Below are positions 18,279 through 26,117 of a stretch of DNA of 30,000 bases, piece by piece. Position 1 is the stretch's first letter. Every line of letters starts with the position of its first letter. A program made the position numbers and the translations under genes. The stretch comes from Mesostigma viride (Eukaryota > Streptophyta > Mesostigmatophyceae > Mesostigmatales > Mesostigmataceae): positions 87,501 to 117,500 of the forward strand of contig RPFO01001614.1 of NCBI GenBank assembly GCA_009746045.1. The letters run 5' to 3'. The notes below the pieces were generated by a model. That model saw only the letters and a list, made by a program, of their open reading frames with translations. It searched no databases and had not been told where the DNA came from.

Positions 18279-18345
18279 TCCAGGTAAATAGGGGTACGTT
18301 TATTCCAAATATAACCAGTAGTTAATCCCTGCTAAGCCTAATAAA
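18279..18345 (-). mobile_element. 67-bp LINE 3'-end scrap with 17-bp TSD
   Basis: GCTGGCACACTGTTATT is repeated exactly at 18262-18278 and 18346-18362. The 67 bases between, read on the minus strand (TTAGGCTTAGCAGGGATTAA, then TTGGAATAAACG and TATTTACCTGGA), are the 3' end of the zf-RVT LINE at 24673-25688 (compare 25630-25688). This is an extreme 5'-truncated insertion into the hAT element. It fixes the LINE's true 3' terminus as ACCTGG(A) without poly(A). Confidence 0.92.
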
Positions 18346-18667
18346 GCTGGCACACTGTTATTATGCGTCATGTACCTAGTCCTAGCTGTCTCCTACCGGC
18401 CGAACATTTTGCAAGGCTTGCGCTTTATGGAAAGAACTGTACGCATCTACTTCTAGTAGTAAAAATCTCAAATGTGCAGTGAGCGCGCCGCGCCCAGAAC
18501 CTGGGCACCGCGCCAGTGCCCGCTGCCCGCTGGTACCCCCAAAAAATTCTAAGTCCAAACCGCGGAGCCTGAAGTAAAGTACGCGTATAATACGCGGAGG
18601 CCTAAAATATGCTTTATCCCGCATTTTTTCGCATCCGTACGGCGTACAGACCAACCCGGCTCCAGGC

Positions 18668-19139
18668 CGGAGCTTGAAGACCTTCGCCAGGCTCAACAAC
18701 GGGAGGCCACCGACCGCGCCCGCCGCGACTGCCGGTGGTGCTGTGTCGCTTCCCCCAGAAGCCAGGTGAGACGTCAACCTCCCTTGCCGACGAGCTTAAG
18801 GACCAGCTCCTTATTACCCTCACCGGCTTGGTAGGTGAGGTAGAACTGCGTGGTGGGTGTCACCGCCTTCCCCACTCATGGGACAAGGCGGCTCCCCCAC
18901 CAGTCCTGCTCACCTTCCCCTCCCGTGAGGAAAAGCAGCGGTTCCTCTCCCGTCGCAAGCGGTTGCACGACCTCACCTGGACGCTGGACGACGACCTGAC
19001 CCCCGCTCAGCAGCAGCAGCGACGCGACCTGTGGCCGGAATACCTCCGCCACAAGCAGGACCCCCAAAAGCCCAAGGTGTACTGGAGGGGCGGGGACCTG
19101 ATGATCAACCACAAGATGTGGACGCCCCCCGCGGGCTAG
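18668..19139 (+). pseudogene. ORF1 C-terminal part of retroposon copy 2, frameshifted
   Basis: 18668-18740 matches the coiled-coil end of copy 1 (LRQAQQREATDRARRDCR). One base is missing next to the RRM start, so VVLRRF is read out of frame (about 18738-18750). From there to TAG at 19137 the frame follows copy 1 through LADELKDQLL, GEVELRGGCHRLPHS, EKQRFLSRRKRL, DDLTPAQQQQRRDLWP and MINHKMWTPPAG. An extra Ile-Thr and an extra Gly are inserted relative to copy 1. The hAT element lies just 5' of this piece. Confidence 0.85.
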
Positions 19140-19529
19140 TAGACTAGCTAATAGCCCTAGCTTGTATCCCTCAGTAGTCACTGCCGCCATGGCAGCTTAG
19201 AATGTTTGCCTATAGCTGTGCCAACATACCTAGACACGTGCATCGCTCATGGCATATATGGTATACAACCAGCCATAGCCTTAGCTAGTCCTTGTACAGC
19301 CATGCTACGTCCTGGCTATTACCAGATTCCTTGCACACGCTCCCTTGTTAATATGCCATGCTCACATGGGCCTTATTGCACCCATGCACATGCAGATTGC
19401 CGGATCGTTAGCGTGTCCGCTTAGCTAATATATAGCTAGCGCGCCCGAATGCAGCTGTGGCATGCCTTATAGGCATGAGGAGACTGGGGGTCTCTGCCCT
19501 TTCTCCTGTTGTGCACACACAGGGATTAA

Positions 19530-21251
19530 CTCGTCGTCTGTCCCTGGTCCTCTACGGAGGACTGAGTTGAACTCAGTCCTCTCTAGAGGACCGAGTTTTT
19601 GGGTTTCGTAGAAAATTCGCCACGGTCAGAATGTTTGTCAAAAAAATTCTCTCAAAATTTATTCAAATACTACGTGAAAAGATCTTTCTTGGACATATTT
19701 TTGGGATTTTTTTGGATTTGGTATGAGCGGCTAAATGTACGGTCAAAGTACAGGTGGTAAGGGTACTTTTCCACGTGAAACGCGAGTTCCGGAAATGCAC
19801 GACCTAGCCATGGCGGCTCGCGCCCATGCATGCAGTTTACGTTTGCGGACGAGTTAGCTGTCCAAAGTCAGGAAATAGATTTAACATGCCCTAAAGATGA
19901 TAAAAATCAATTTTTAGCTCGCGGGGATGCGATTTACCCGGTGTCGGCACTGTTCTTGCTGGAAAAATCTGCGATAAGGCAGGTCGACGGAATTGATGAC
20001 GGCGCTTGCTTTCCGGCGCAATTTCAATGGCTGATAGGTTTCTTTCTACATTTTAACATGCATTGTATTAGAATAAATTGAGTGACAGTATAGATTTGAT
20101 GATTTCGACCATTCTGTCACGTCATGGTCTATGTGCCGAAGAGTGCCACTTTTGCGGGCACCGCCTGGGCCAAGGTAACGCCAGCCGTGCCAGGTAAAGC
20201 CGGATAATCGTTGCCTCTTCGTTCCTTGATGTTCGTACATGAGTTTAAGCTTGCGAGGCGTTGTCAGGTTCAGGTCTTGATGCTGTTTCTTGACCGTTGC
20301 CTGCCCCTCTCTAAAACCCCCTTTTCAGATGATGTTAGCAGGCATTTGCCTTAACCCAGTGTAGTTGTGCAGGGTTTTAGGAGCTGTGATTAGGTTTAAA
20401 CACCTTCGTAGATGTTAGTTATTCTCTTGCTACGTTCATACTGCATGATTGTGTGGCCACGGGCTGCGTCAAGGGTGCATTCAAGCTTTTACGGGTGAGT
20501 GAAAAGTCTTGGTGACAAACCACTGCCCTCATGTGCCAGCAACTATGTTGGCCACATCATGGCAAGGCAAAACAGTTATAGCCATATCTATTGTTGTTAG
20601 AAACAATGGAAATATGCTTAACCTACCCATTATATTGGTGGTTGACACTTATAACATAACCCTTTGTTGGTAGGTATCCAAGCCCATTCCCTACATGCAT
20701 GCATAGGCTCTCACTACATGATAAGGTATGATATACCTGAAGTATGATGATGCAAGTGTGTTGTCCTGTAATGCTTGAAGGGAAATGAGTTGATTGGGAT
20801 GGTTGGTGGCCACGGTATTGTGTAGTATGACCGCACTTACATGCTAGCAAAGTTAGCAAAAGCCCCATTCCTCTCCTGAGGACTGAGAGTTTTTTAATTG
20901 TTTCAGGCAGTTGCAGTGGCCAAAGTGAGCCCAGTTTTTTGCCACGTTTCAAGAACTATATTGTTTACATGCCTATATTTTTTCTTCATGCACCAGGATT
21001 TGATTGAATTTTTCCCACTCGTTCTTATCCCGAAAAATGCAAATTCGCGAGCGGTGCGCAACGTCCGTGTAATTTTCAGGTGTTCGGGTCAAGTTTTCAC
21101 ATATGCAGTATTTTTGCCAACAAAATGACATCTAGTACACCCCCGATCCACATCAAAACATTTGGGATGGACCCCCCACCTAGTCGCTACACGCGGTTGA
21201 AAGTTGTCAACTCAGTCCTCCTGTGAGGACTGAGTTGGGACAGACGACGAG
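19530..21251. mobile_element. 1,722-bp TTAA-flanked element with 15-bp TIRs and hairpin subtermini
   Basis: Perfect 15-bp inverted repeats CTCGTCGTCTGTCCC (19530-19544) and GGGACAGACGACGAG (21237-21251) are flanked by TTAA on both sides (19526-19529, 21252-21255). The empty site, GGGATTAAAAGCAC, is present in retroposon copy 1 (near 12714-12728, minus). Just inside the left TIR is a 47-base near-perfect palindrome (19546-19592, 21 of 23 pairs). At the right end is a 13-bp perfect hairpin (21208-21237, loop CTGT) that overlaps the last TIR base. Both are built on AACTCAGTCCTC/GAGGACTGAGTT. No transposase is recognisable; the best frame (19830-20081) has no known motif. TTAA targets are typical of piggyBac-like transposases, so it is probably a non-autonomous partner. 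Confidence 0.85.
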
Positions 21252-22475
21252 TTAAAAGCACTTCGGTGCTCCGTGACTCCCCATGCAACGGGAGCACGAG
21301 TTTACTTAATTAATTAATAGCACAGCAGGTCTGGAGAGGTCAGGTATACGTGGTGAATACTCCTAAGGTGTGGCACAGGGATATTGTACAACCGTTAATT
21401 GTTGAGGCCAAACCTGGGGGTTGAAGGGTTGCAGTCAGCTCCAAAAATTTATAGGCTGTCTGCACAGGAGGTATTAATGAAGCTAGGGGCCACCTATGAT
21501 GATATTGATCCATGCTTGTTTGTCATCCCGGCCACCCCCTGATGGTATGATGATGTTTGTCTGGCATGGGGATGATTAGTTAATCTCAGGTCCTAGCGCT
21601 GCAGTGCATGGATGCTTTCATAGCTCAGGTGTCTGCTAGCTTTGAGATTGGCAAGCAGCTAGAGTTGGGCAAGGAGCCAGTCAATTAAGTTCTGTGGCAT
21701 GATGCTTGTTGAGTTGCTGCAGCAGCAGGGCAGCTGGGTTTGTTCCATGCAGCTGGCCTCTGCTGATTACATTAAGTCTTGTCTGGATGTCCTGCCTGTT
21801 AACATCACCCCTGACTTGTGCCCTACCATTAGAGGCAAGCTAGGCTGGCTATGCGCTACTTGTCCACCCCATCTGGCTTTTGTGAGCAGGGTAGATGATG
21901 AGGTACCACAGGAGGTAGGAGCACGGGCAATCAAGCAGTTGTTGCATGATGGTCCACCTTTGATGCTTCACTCACTGGATCTGTTTACTCCCATTCACAT
22001 CACGTGCATGATGGATAGTTCAATGGAGTCCAGCCAGGGTAGTTACCAAGGTTCAAGCCAGAGAGGCTGGATTGTTTTTCCTGCATAACAAAGGTGGGAA
22101 GAAGTCACTAGTCTCCTGGTTCAGTAGATTGCACAAGAGGAAAGCTGTGAGTAGCAATGTAGCTGAATGCAGGGCTGTGGTATCTTCTGTGTTGTATGCA
22201 AGCTAGGTATCTCAATCACTTGCTAGTCTGGCTTCAACACCAGGCTGGCAGCTCTGCAGGAGTGAAAGCACATTTGCTGACTGACTCGATCTCAATCTAT
22301 CATTTCTTTCCTTGCCAATCCTTTGGCTGTTCACTCGGACCTGGGTTGGATTGTGCTAAAACAGGAATGCAAGTACCTGGAGTCTGAAGCCCACGTCAGG
22401 GACAAAGACAACGCTGCCGACGCACTGACCAAGGTGCCACAGGCAGCAGGACCACAATACACCAGGTCTTGTATG

Positions 22476-22911
22476 GGTTGATGAACCCTGGTCACAGTCT
22501 GAAGTGACTGGCACATTGTACATGTTAGCCCATAACCCCCCGCCTGCCTAATACTGCAGCTGAAAGGCTGCAGTGGCAGCTGGGTAGTTTTCTGACAGTG
22601 AGAAGCACTGGTCAAGAAAGTTGGGACATGATGAATGTGATATTTATTGAATAAAATTTTTGAGACACCTGTTTGGATGACCATGCATGACATGCCGGGG
22701 CCTTGAGCACCCATCTCACTCTAAGTGACAGTTAAGAAACCATGCTTGAGACATGGCGGGGGCCTTTTTTAATGCATCTCTTGTACATGTGTGAGGTGAC
22801 CTTGGGGTCCAAGTAGGTTATCTGACAGTTTTTCTAACTAAGGCATTGGGAATGGCTGCGTCCGTCCATTTGATGGCTATGTGTATTTCTGTTGAAACCC
22901 AAAGAGTGGGA
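22476..22911. other. No gene recognised; 3' flank of the copia remnant
   Basis: After the copia RNase H region the frame gives a last GLMNPGHSLK-like stretch and a stop near 22506. The remaining ~400 bases may contain the decayed copia 3' region, but no LTR borders or polypurine tract could be identified. Confidence 0.5.
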
Positions 22912-23838
22912 GTTAGTCTAAGTCTCCCGCCTGTAGCCTAAGTGGACACGTGTCAGCACCGCCGGCACCCAATTGGGTACTGGGACGATACTGGAGTAGA
23001 GCAGTCGTGGCATGGACACGTGGCTATACTCAGTATGTGATGAGCCGGTACCTCAGTATACCGGGACTGTAGTTGTCATGTTAGGACTGACTAGATCAGG
23101 TTGTAGTAACTGATAGTAGGCTGTAAGTGATAGTCCGTCCAGGATCAGTAAGTTAGTGTTAACTTTCGCAAAGTCTGGCCTGCAGCCGTCACTGACTGCT
23201 GGCCAGCAGTATAGTTATGGGAAACACAGAGCTGGAAATGCTCAGGCAGTGCCAAATGGCGTGTGTGTGAACGACGAGACACCTTGGCATTAGGATAGAA
23301 TGGCACATATACCGCTGGTCAGCCGTCACTTGCGGCTGACCAGACTTTGCGTAAGTTAAGCCTAACTTACTGATCCTGGACGGACTAGCCTATCAGTTAC
23401 AACCTGATCTAGTCACTCCTAACATGACAACTACAGTCCCGGTACTGAGGTACCGGCTCATCACATACTGAGTATCAAGGAGACAACCAGCGCAGGCCAG
23501 AAATCGGGAGAATCCGGACCATGGTAGCTCGAGCCTGCCGTTATCTTGTCCGCGTGTTCGAGTCGTTCAGGATGATGAATATGAATGGTGATGGAAATGT
23601 GTATCCGTGAGTATAGCCACGTGTCCATGCCACGACTGCTCTAGTCCAGCACCGTCCCAGTACCCAATTGGGCGCCGGCGGTGCTGGCACGTGTCCACTT
23701 AGGCTACAGGCGGGAGACTTAGACTAACTAGTATATGTGCCATCATTCTATCCTAATGCCAAGGTGTCTCGTCGTCCACACACACGCCATTGATTTGGCA
23801 TTGTCTCAGCATTCCAGCTCTGTGTATTCCATAACTCC
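22912..23838. repeat. Foldback structure with arm order A-B-A'-B'
   Basis: Arm A (22912-23210, starting GTTAGTCTAAGTCTCCCGCC) is inverted as A' (about 23313-23728, ending GGCGGGAGACTTAGACTAAC). Segment B in the loop (about 23214-23312) is itself inverted as B' immediately outside A' (23729-23838). Matches run over hundreds of bases with few changes. A hairpin CTGGTCAGCCG/CGGCTGACCAG sits at the loop edge (23314-23341). A' is broken by a 132-bp insert plus a 7-bp TSD (23476-23614). No coding sequence is visible. Confidence 0.85.
23476..23607 (+). mobile_element. 132-bp SINE-like insertion with 7-bp TSD
   Basis: TGAGTAT flanks the insert (23469-23475, 23608-23614). The uninterrupted site CATACTGAGTATAGCCAC exists, inverted, in the left arm of the foldback, so the insertion is exact. 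Inside, GTTCGAGTC at 23556-23564 resembles a tRNA-type B box, and GGTAGCTCGAG at 23523-23533 is a weak A-box candidate. Their spacing of about 31 is shorter than in a tRNA. There is no poly(A) or T run at the 3' end. It could instead be a small MITE without TIRs. Confidence 0.6.
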
Positions 23839-23906
23839 CCCCCCCCCCCCCCCTTTTTCATGGGGTGGGGTGGGGGGTCTGCATCCAAACACCCCCCCCC
23901 CCCCCC
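23837..23906. repeat. Poly-C tracts with GGGGT runs
   Basis: There are 17 C (23837-23853) and 15 C (23892-23906), separated by GGGGTGGGGTGGGGGG. A further C-rich cluster lies at 24417-24460 on the other side of the CACTA element. The strand asymmetry allows G-quadruplex or i-motif structure. Run lengths may also be assembly-sensitive. Confidence 0.85.
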
Positions 23907-23910
23907 AGAA

Positions 23911-24390
23911 CACTACAATACGCTTCCGCGGACACCTTTTTCAGCGGGGAAAGTGCCCCCGGGCTTCCGGGGCAAATTCAGCAAGCGCTGCGGAACTTAG
24001 ATACTAAAATTTCGTTTTTGGTTCGTACCGTACAGCCAATCATTTTGCGCCCGGATCAAATTGTGATCTGGCCACTGAACACGAAAATTTCAGCGGAACG
24101 TACGAAACACCAACGCAACTACAGAAAATTTTCAGTGACGAAACTGTAGTACCGTGTACCCAAGCAAAATGTAGTAGGACTTCGCTAAATTCACGTTCGG
24201 AATTTTTCCCCGCAAGATTCCCCCGCAAGATTCCCCCGCACGATTCCCCCCGCTAGGTTCAGGCTCCAGTCGATGCTCGCCAAATGGCGCAAAAAAAGAA
24301 ACATATGTAAAAATCAACGGTGCGAATCCTCGTTACCGCTCGGGTAACATTCTCACTCATTTCGCGTCTCCTACGAACCGTATTGTAGTG
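23911..24390. mobile_element. 480-bp CACTA-type MITE
   Basis: CACTACAATACG[C/G]TTC occurs at 23911-23926 and, inverted, at 24375-24390. These CACTA-starting inverted repeats are the hallmark of EnSpm/CACTA elements. Flanking trinucleotides are GAA and AAA, so the expected 3-bp TSD is imperfect (AA shared). The interior has no recognisable gene. It contains repeated ACGAAA/TTTCGT-type motifs (near 24009, 24086, 24137) that could be subterminal transposase sites. Non-autonomous. Confidence 0.7.
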
Positions 24391-24557
24391 AAAATGGGGG
24401 GGTCCGACCCTTTACCCCCCGCCCCCCCAGTTTTGGGGGCAGGGTCTCCCCCCCCCCCTATATACACTAGCTTCGGGAGTATCGCGGACAGGCAGTTAGG
24501 ATTTAACCTCTACCTCTACGGCCCATGTGCGGCGTCAGGCGTGGGATACAAGTTACA

Positions 24558-24646
24558 ACTGACTGACTGACTGACTGACTGACTGACTGACTGACTGACT
24601 GACTGACTGACTGACTGACTGACTGACTGACTGACTGACTGACTGA
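24558..24646. repeat. (ACTG)n microsatellite, about 22 units
   Basis: Uninterrupted tetranucleotide repeat of about 89 bases, shortly upstream of the LINE insertion at 24673. Confidence 0.97.
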
Positions 24647-24672
24647 CCTCTACCTAAAAAGCCTTCGTTGAC

Positions 24673-25688
24673 GGGTTGTACCTTGGTCCCTTGAACAATC
24701 CTGTGTATACCAACCCAACCCCAACCTTCCAGACGCTGCTATTATTTGGCTACATGTGGGATCAACCCGCCTGGACATGTTGTCATTGGATCCAGTGGAA
24801 TTTGGCTGGGTGCTAAATCAGGGTGACAGCAGAATTGTAAAAGGCCTTTACGAGTACACGGCAGAGTGGGGCTACATAATGCTCTTGCATAAAAACCATC
24901 AATTCCACCCCGGACGGACACGTTGGGGCGCTACTGAGTGGCCTGGCCACACCTGGGTCCGCAACATCACCCTTGCCGTTGACCACCCGCTGATTGATCG
25001 CCGCGCGACCGACGTACAACACCTCTTGATGCACCGGTCCATCGGGGTCGGGGAGATCCTCCACCGGCGATTTCAACACCCTGCTACATGTTTATGTACC
25101 AACCCCACTGAAACTGTGGAACACCGATTTTTATGGCGTAACCTCCAGGGAGTTTGGAACTGGTTGATTGGTTTATGGGCAGCTTGGACGTCTGAGCCTA
25201 TCATACCGGTGTCTACCCGCTCAATTATCTTTGGCATCACTGGCACCCCTGGCCTTGAGCTCACCTTTTCACAACAAGCGTGGATATGGCTCCGCACATG
25301 CATGTAGTATATACAATCTGGACGGTGCGAAACGATGTGGTGTTCAATAGGCGCACAGTTTTCGACAAAGCTGGGGTTCTCTCACGCTTCATTTACCTAT
25401 GGAACTAGTCCGGCATGCGACGCGGCTACTGGATGGTTGCAAATGAATGAAAACAAAATCTGGGACCCTGGCGCGGACCAGGATAAGCCCAGCCCACTTG
25501 AGATCTTTCATGACCTCATGGGCAAAAACAGGATCTTTACCCACATGCCCAATGACAACCCATGAGAAGTCCAGTGGCTTCCGTGGTCTAGTAAGGCTCC
25601 GTTTTAGCCACTGACATCTTGATACCCTAGGCTTAGCAGGGATTAACTACTGGCTATATTTGGAATAAACGTACACCTATTTACCTGG
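24673..25688 (+). mobile_element. zf-RVT LINE, 5'-truncated copy 1, 17-bp TSD
   Basis: AAAAAGCCTTCGTTGAC lies at 24656-24672 and 25689-25705. The 1,016 bases between contain only the C-terminal end of a LINE ORF2 and its ~80-bp 3' UTR, which ends TATTTACCTGG without poly(A). The 3' end is the same as in the scrap at 18279-18345 and is similar to that of the copy at 26134-27753 (AATAAA....CCCATTTCCCCG). Typical 5' truncation by target-primed reverse transcription. Confidence 0.93.
24700..25607 (+). pseudogene. LINE ORF2 C-terminus (zf-RVT), decayed
   Basis: Aligned by eye with residues 246-523 of the frame at 26061-27632. Shared stretches include IIWLHVGSTRLDM, VEFGWVL, YEYTAEWGY, LAVDHPLIDRRATDVQHLLM, CLCTNPTETVEHRFL and WAAWT. 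The zinc-binding block has a Trp where the other copy has Tyr before the final Cys position (FLWRN against FLYCN), so the last Cys is lost. After the in-frame TAG at 25305 the homology continues in other frames (TIWTVRNDVVF; RFIYLWN; DKPSPLEIFHDLMGKN) to WLPWSSKAPF and TAG at 25605-25607. Confidence 0.9.
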
Positions 25689-25705
25689 AAAAAGCCTTCG
25701 TTGAC

Positions 25706-26117
25706 TGAGTACCAGAGATAATCTGGTCTTAGTTGGATAATAAATAGTATCTAGTATATTATATACCCACCCCCGAAATTAATGACAGGAAAATATTGGC
25801 ATTGGAAGCAGGTTGGAAGATCAGTTGAGTATCCGATACACTGTTATTGTTGTTGTTGTTGTTGATTCCCACGCCGCACATCTTATAACTGTTCAGTTCA
25901 GTTCAGTTGTTTCCCGCGCCTTATAACTGTAGGGGTCAAGTATCCTCATCTCATCTTCTTTGCCACCCCCCATAACTCACTAAGGCAGGACCAGCTACAG
26001 CTGTAACATCGATACTAAATATATCCGGCCCTCGGCCACTAAAGATTCTCTGCTGCCCATGTGCGGCGTAGGACACAACAACAACAACAAGACGTCAACA
26101 ACAACAACAGCTGTAAC
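25706..26117. repeat. Non-coding spacer with (GTT)n, (CAA)n and short inverted motifs
   Basis: It contains a (GTT)-type run (25846-25863) and a (CAA)-type run (26075-26108), which are mutually complementary, plus TTCAG repeats near 25893. A stretch around 26010-26070 (GGCCCTCGGCCACTA, then ATTCTCTGCTGCCCATGTGC) recurs inverted at 27870-28036 on the far side of the LINE insertion. No coding sequence. This is the target region of the LINE at 26134. Confidence 0.7.

Larger units (their letters stand above)
16605..18659 (-). mobile_element. hAT-type DNA transposon, internally deleted, 8-bp TSD
   Basis: CTCCAGGC lies at 16597-16604 and 18660-18667. The ends are short imperfect inverted repeats, CCTGGTTGG....TACG and CCGGGTTGG....TACG. 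Subterminal copies of an AAAATACGCG-like motif (16646-16700; TACGCGTATAATACGCG near 18580) suit transposase binding sites. The minus strand encodes the start of a BED-finger transposase. An 8-bp TSD, BED finger and the FF.ENGI.FN block together indicate the hAT superfamily. The C-terminal dimerisation part is absent. The element carries a leader-repeat fragment (17405-17760) and a 67-bp LINE scrap (18279-18345). Confidence 0.75.
16563..21317 (+). mobile_element. ORF1-only retroposon, copy 2, 5'-truncated, with 9-bp TSD and two nested elements
   Basis: TAGCACAGC occurs at 16554-16562 and 21318-21326 and flanks the insertion inside the copia RT gene. The copy starts in mid-ORF1 (ATASTTDAIATKLQ, 16563-16600). 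It is interrupted by a hAT element (16605-18659), resumes with ORF1 to TAG at 19137-19139, continues with the 3' UTR, and is interrupted again by a TTAA element (19530-21251). It ends with GCACTTCGGTGCTCCGTGAC, a CTCCCC-ATGCAAC-GGGAG stem-loop and an AATT-type tail at 21302-21317. It is inverted relative to copy 1. Removing the nested elements leaves about 0.97 kb. Confidence 0.85.
16463..22475 (+). pseudogene. Ty1/copia pol remnant (RT and RNase H), split by the second ORF1-only retroposon
   Basis: 16463-16562 reads GKDYVC then KATDIKRAFLKGDP, the first catalytic Asp block of copia RT. Then 4.75 kb of inserted DNA intervenes. 21327-22475 continues the domain: GATYDDIDPCLFVIP, then FVWHGDD followed at once by a stop (the YVDD position). 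Next come KLGWLCAT (position of the 'Y..LvG.L.yl' block), MDSSMESSQGSYQGSSQRGW and SWFSRLHKRKAVSSNVAE (RNase H), and NAADALTK near 22420. Stops and frameshifts are frequent, so it is long dead. Gag, protease and integrase were not seen, and LTRs were not identified. Relationship to the copia superfamily is clear; the lineage is not. Confidence 0.82.

Noticed and set aside
23523-23564. tRNA gene
   Set aside because: B-box-like GTTCGAGTC is present, but the A/B spacing is about 31 and no acceptor or anticodon stems pair. Kept only as a SINE-like hint.
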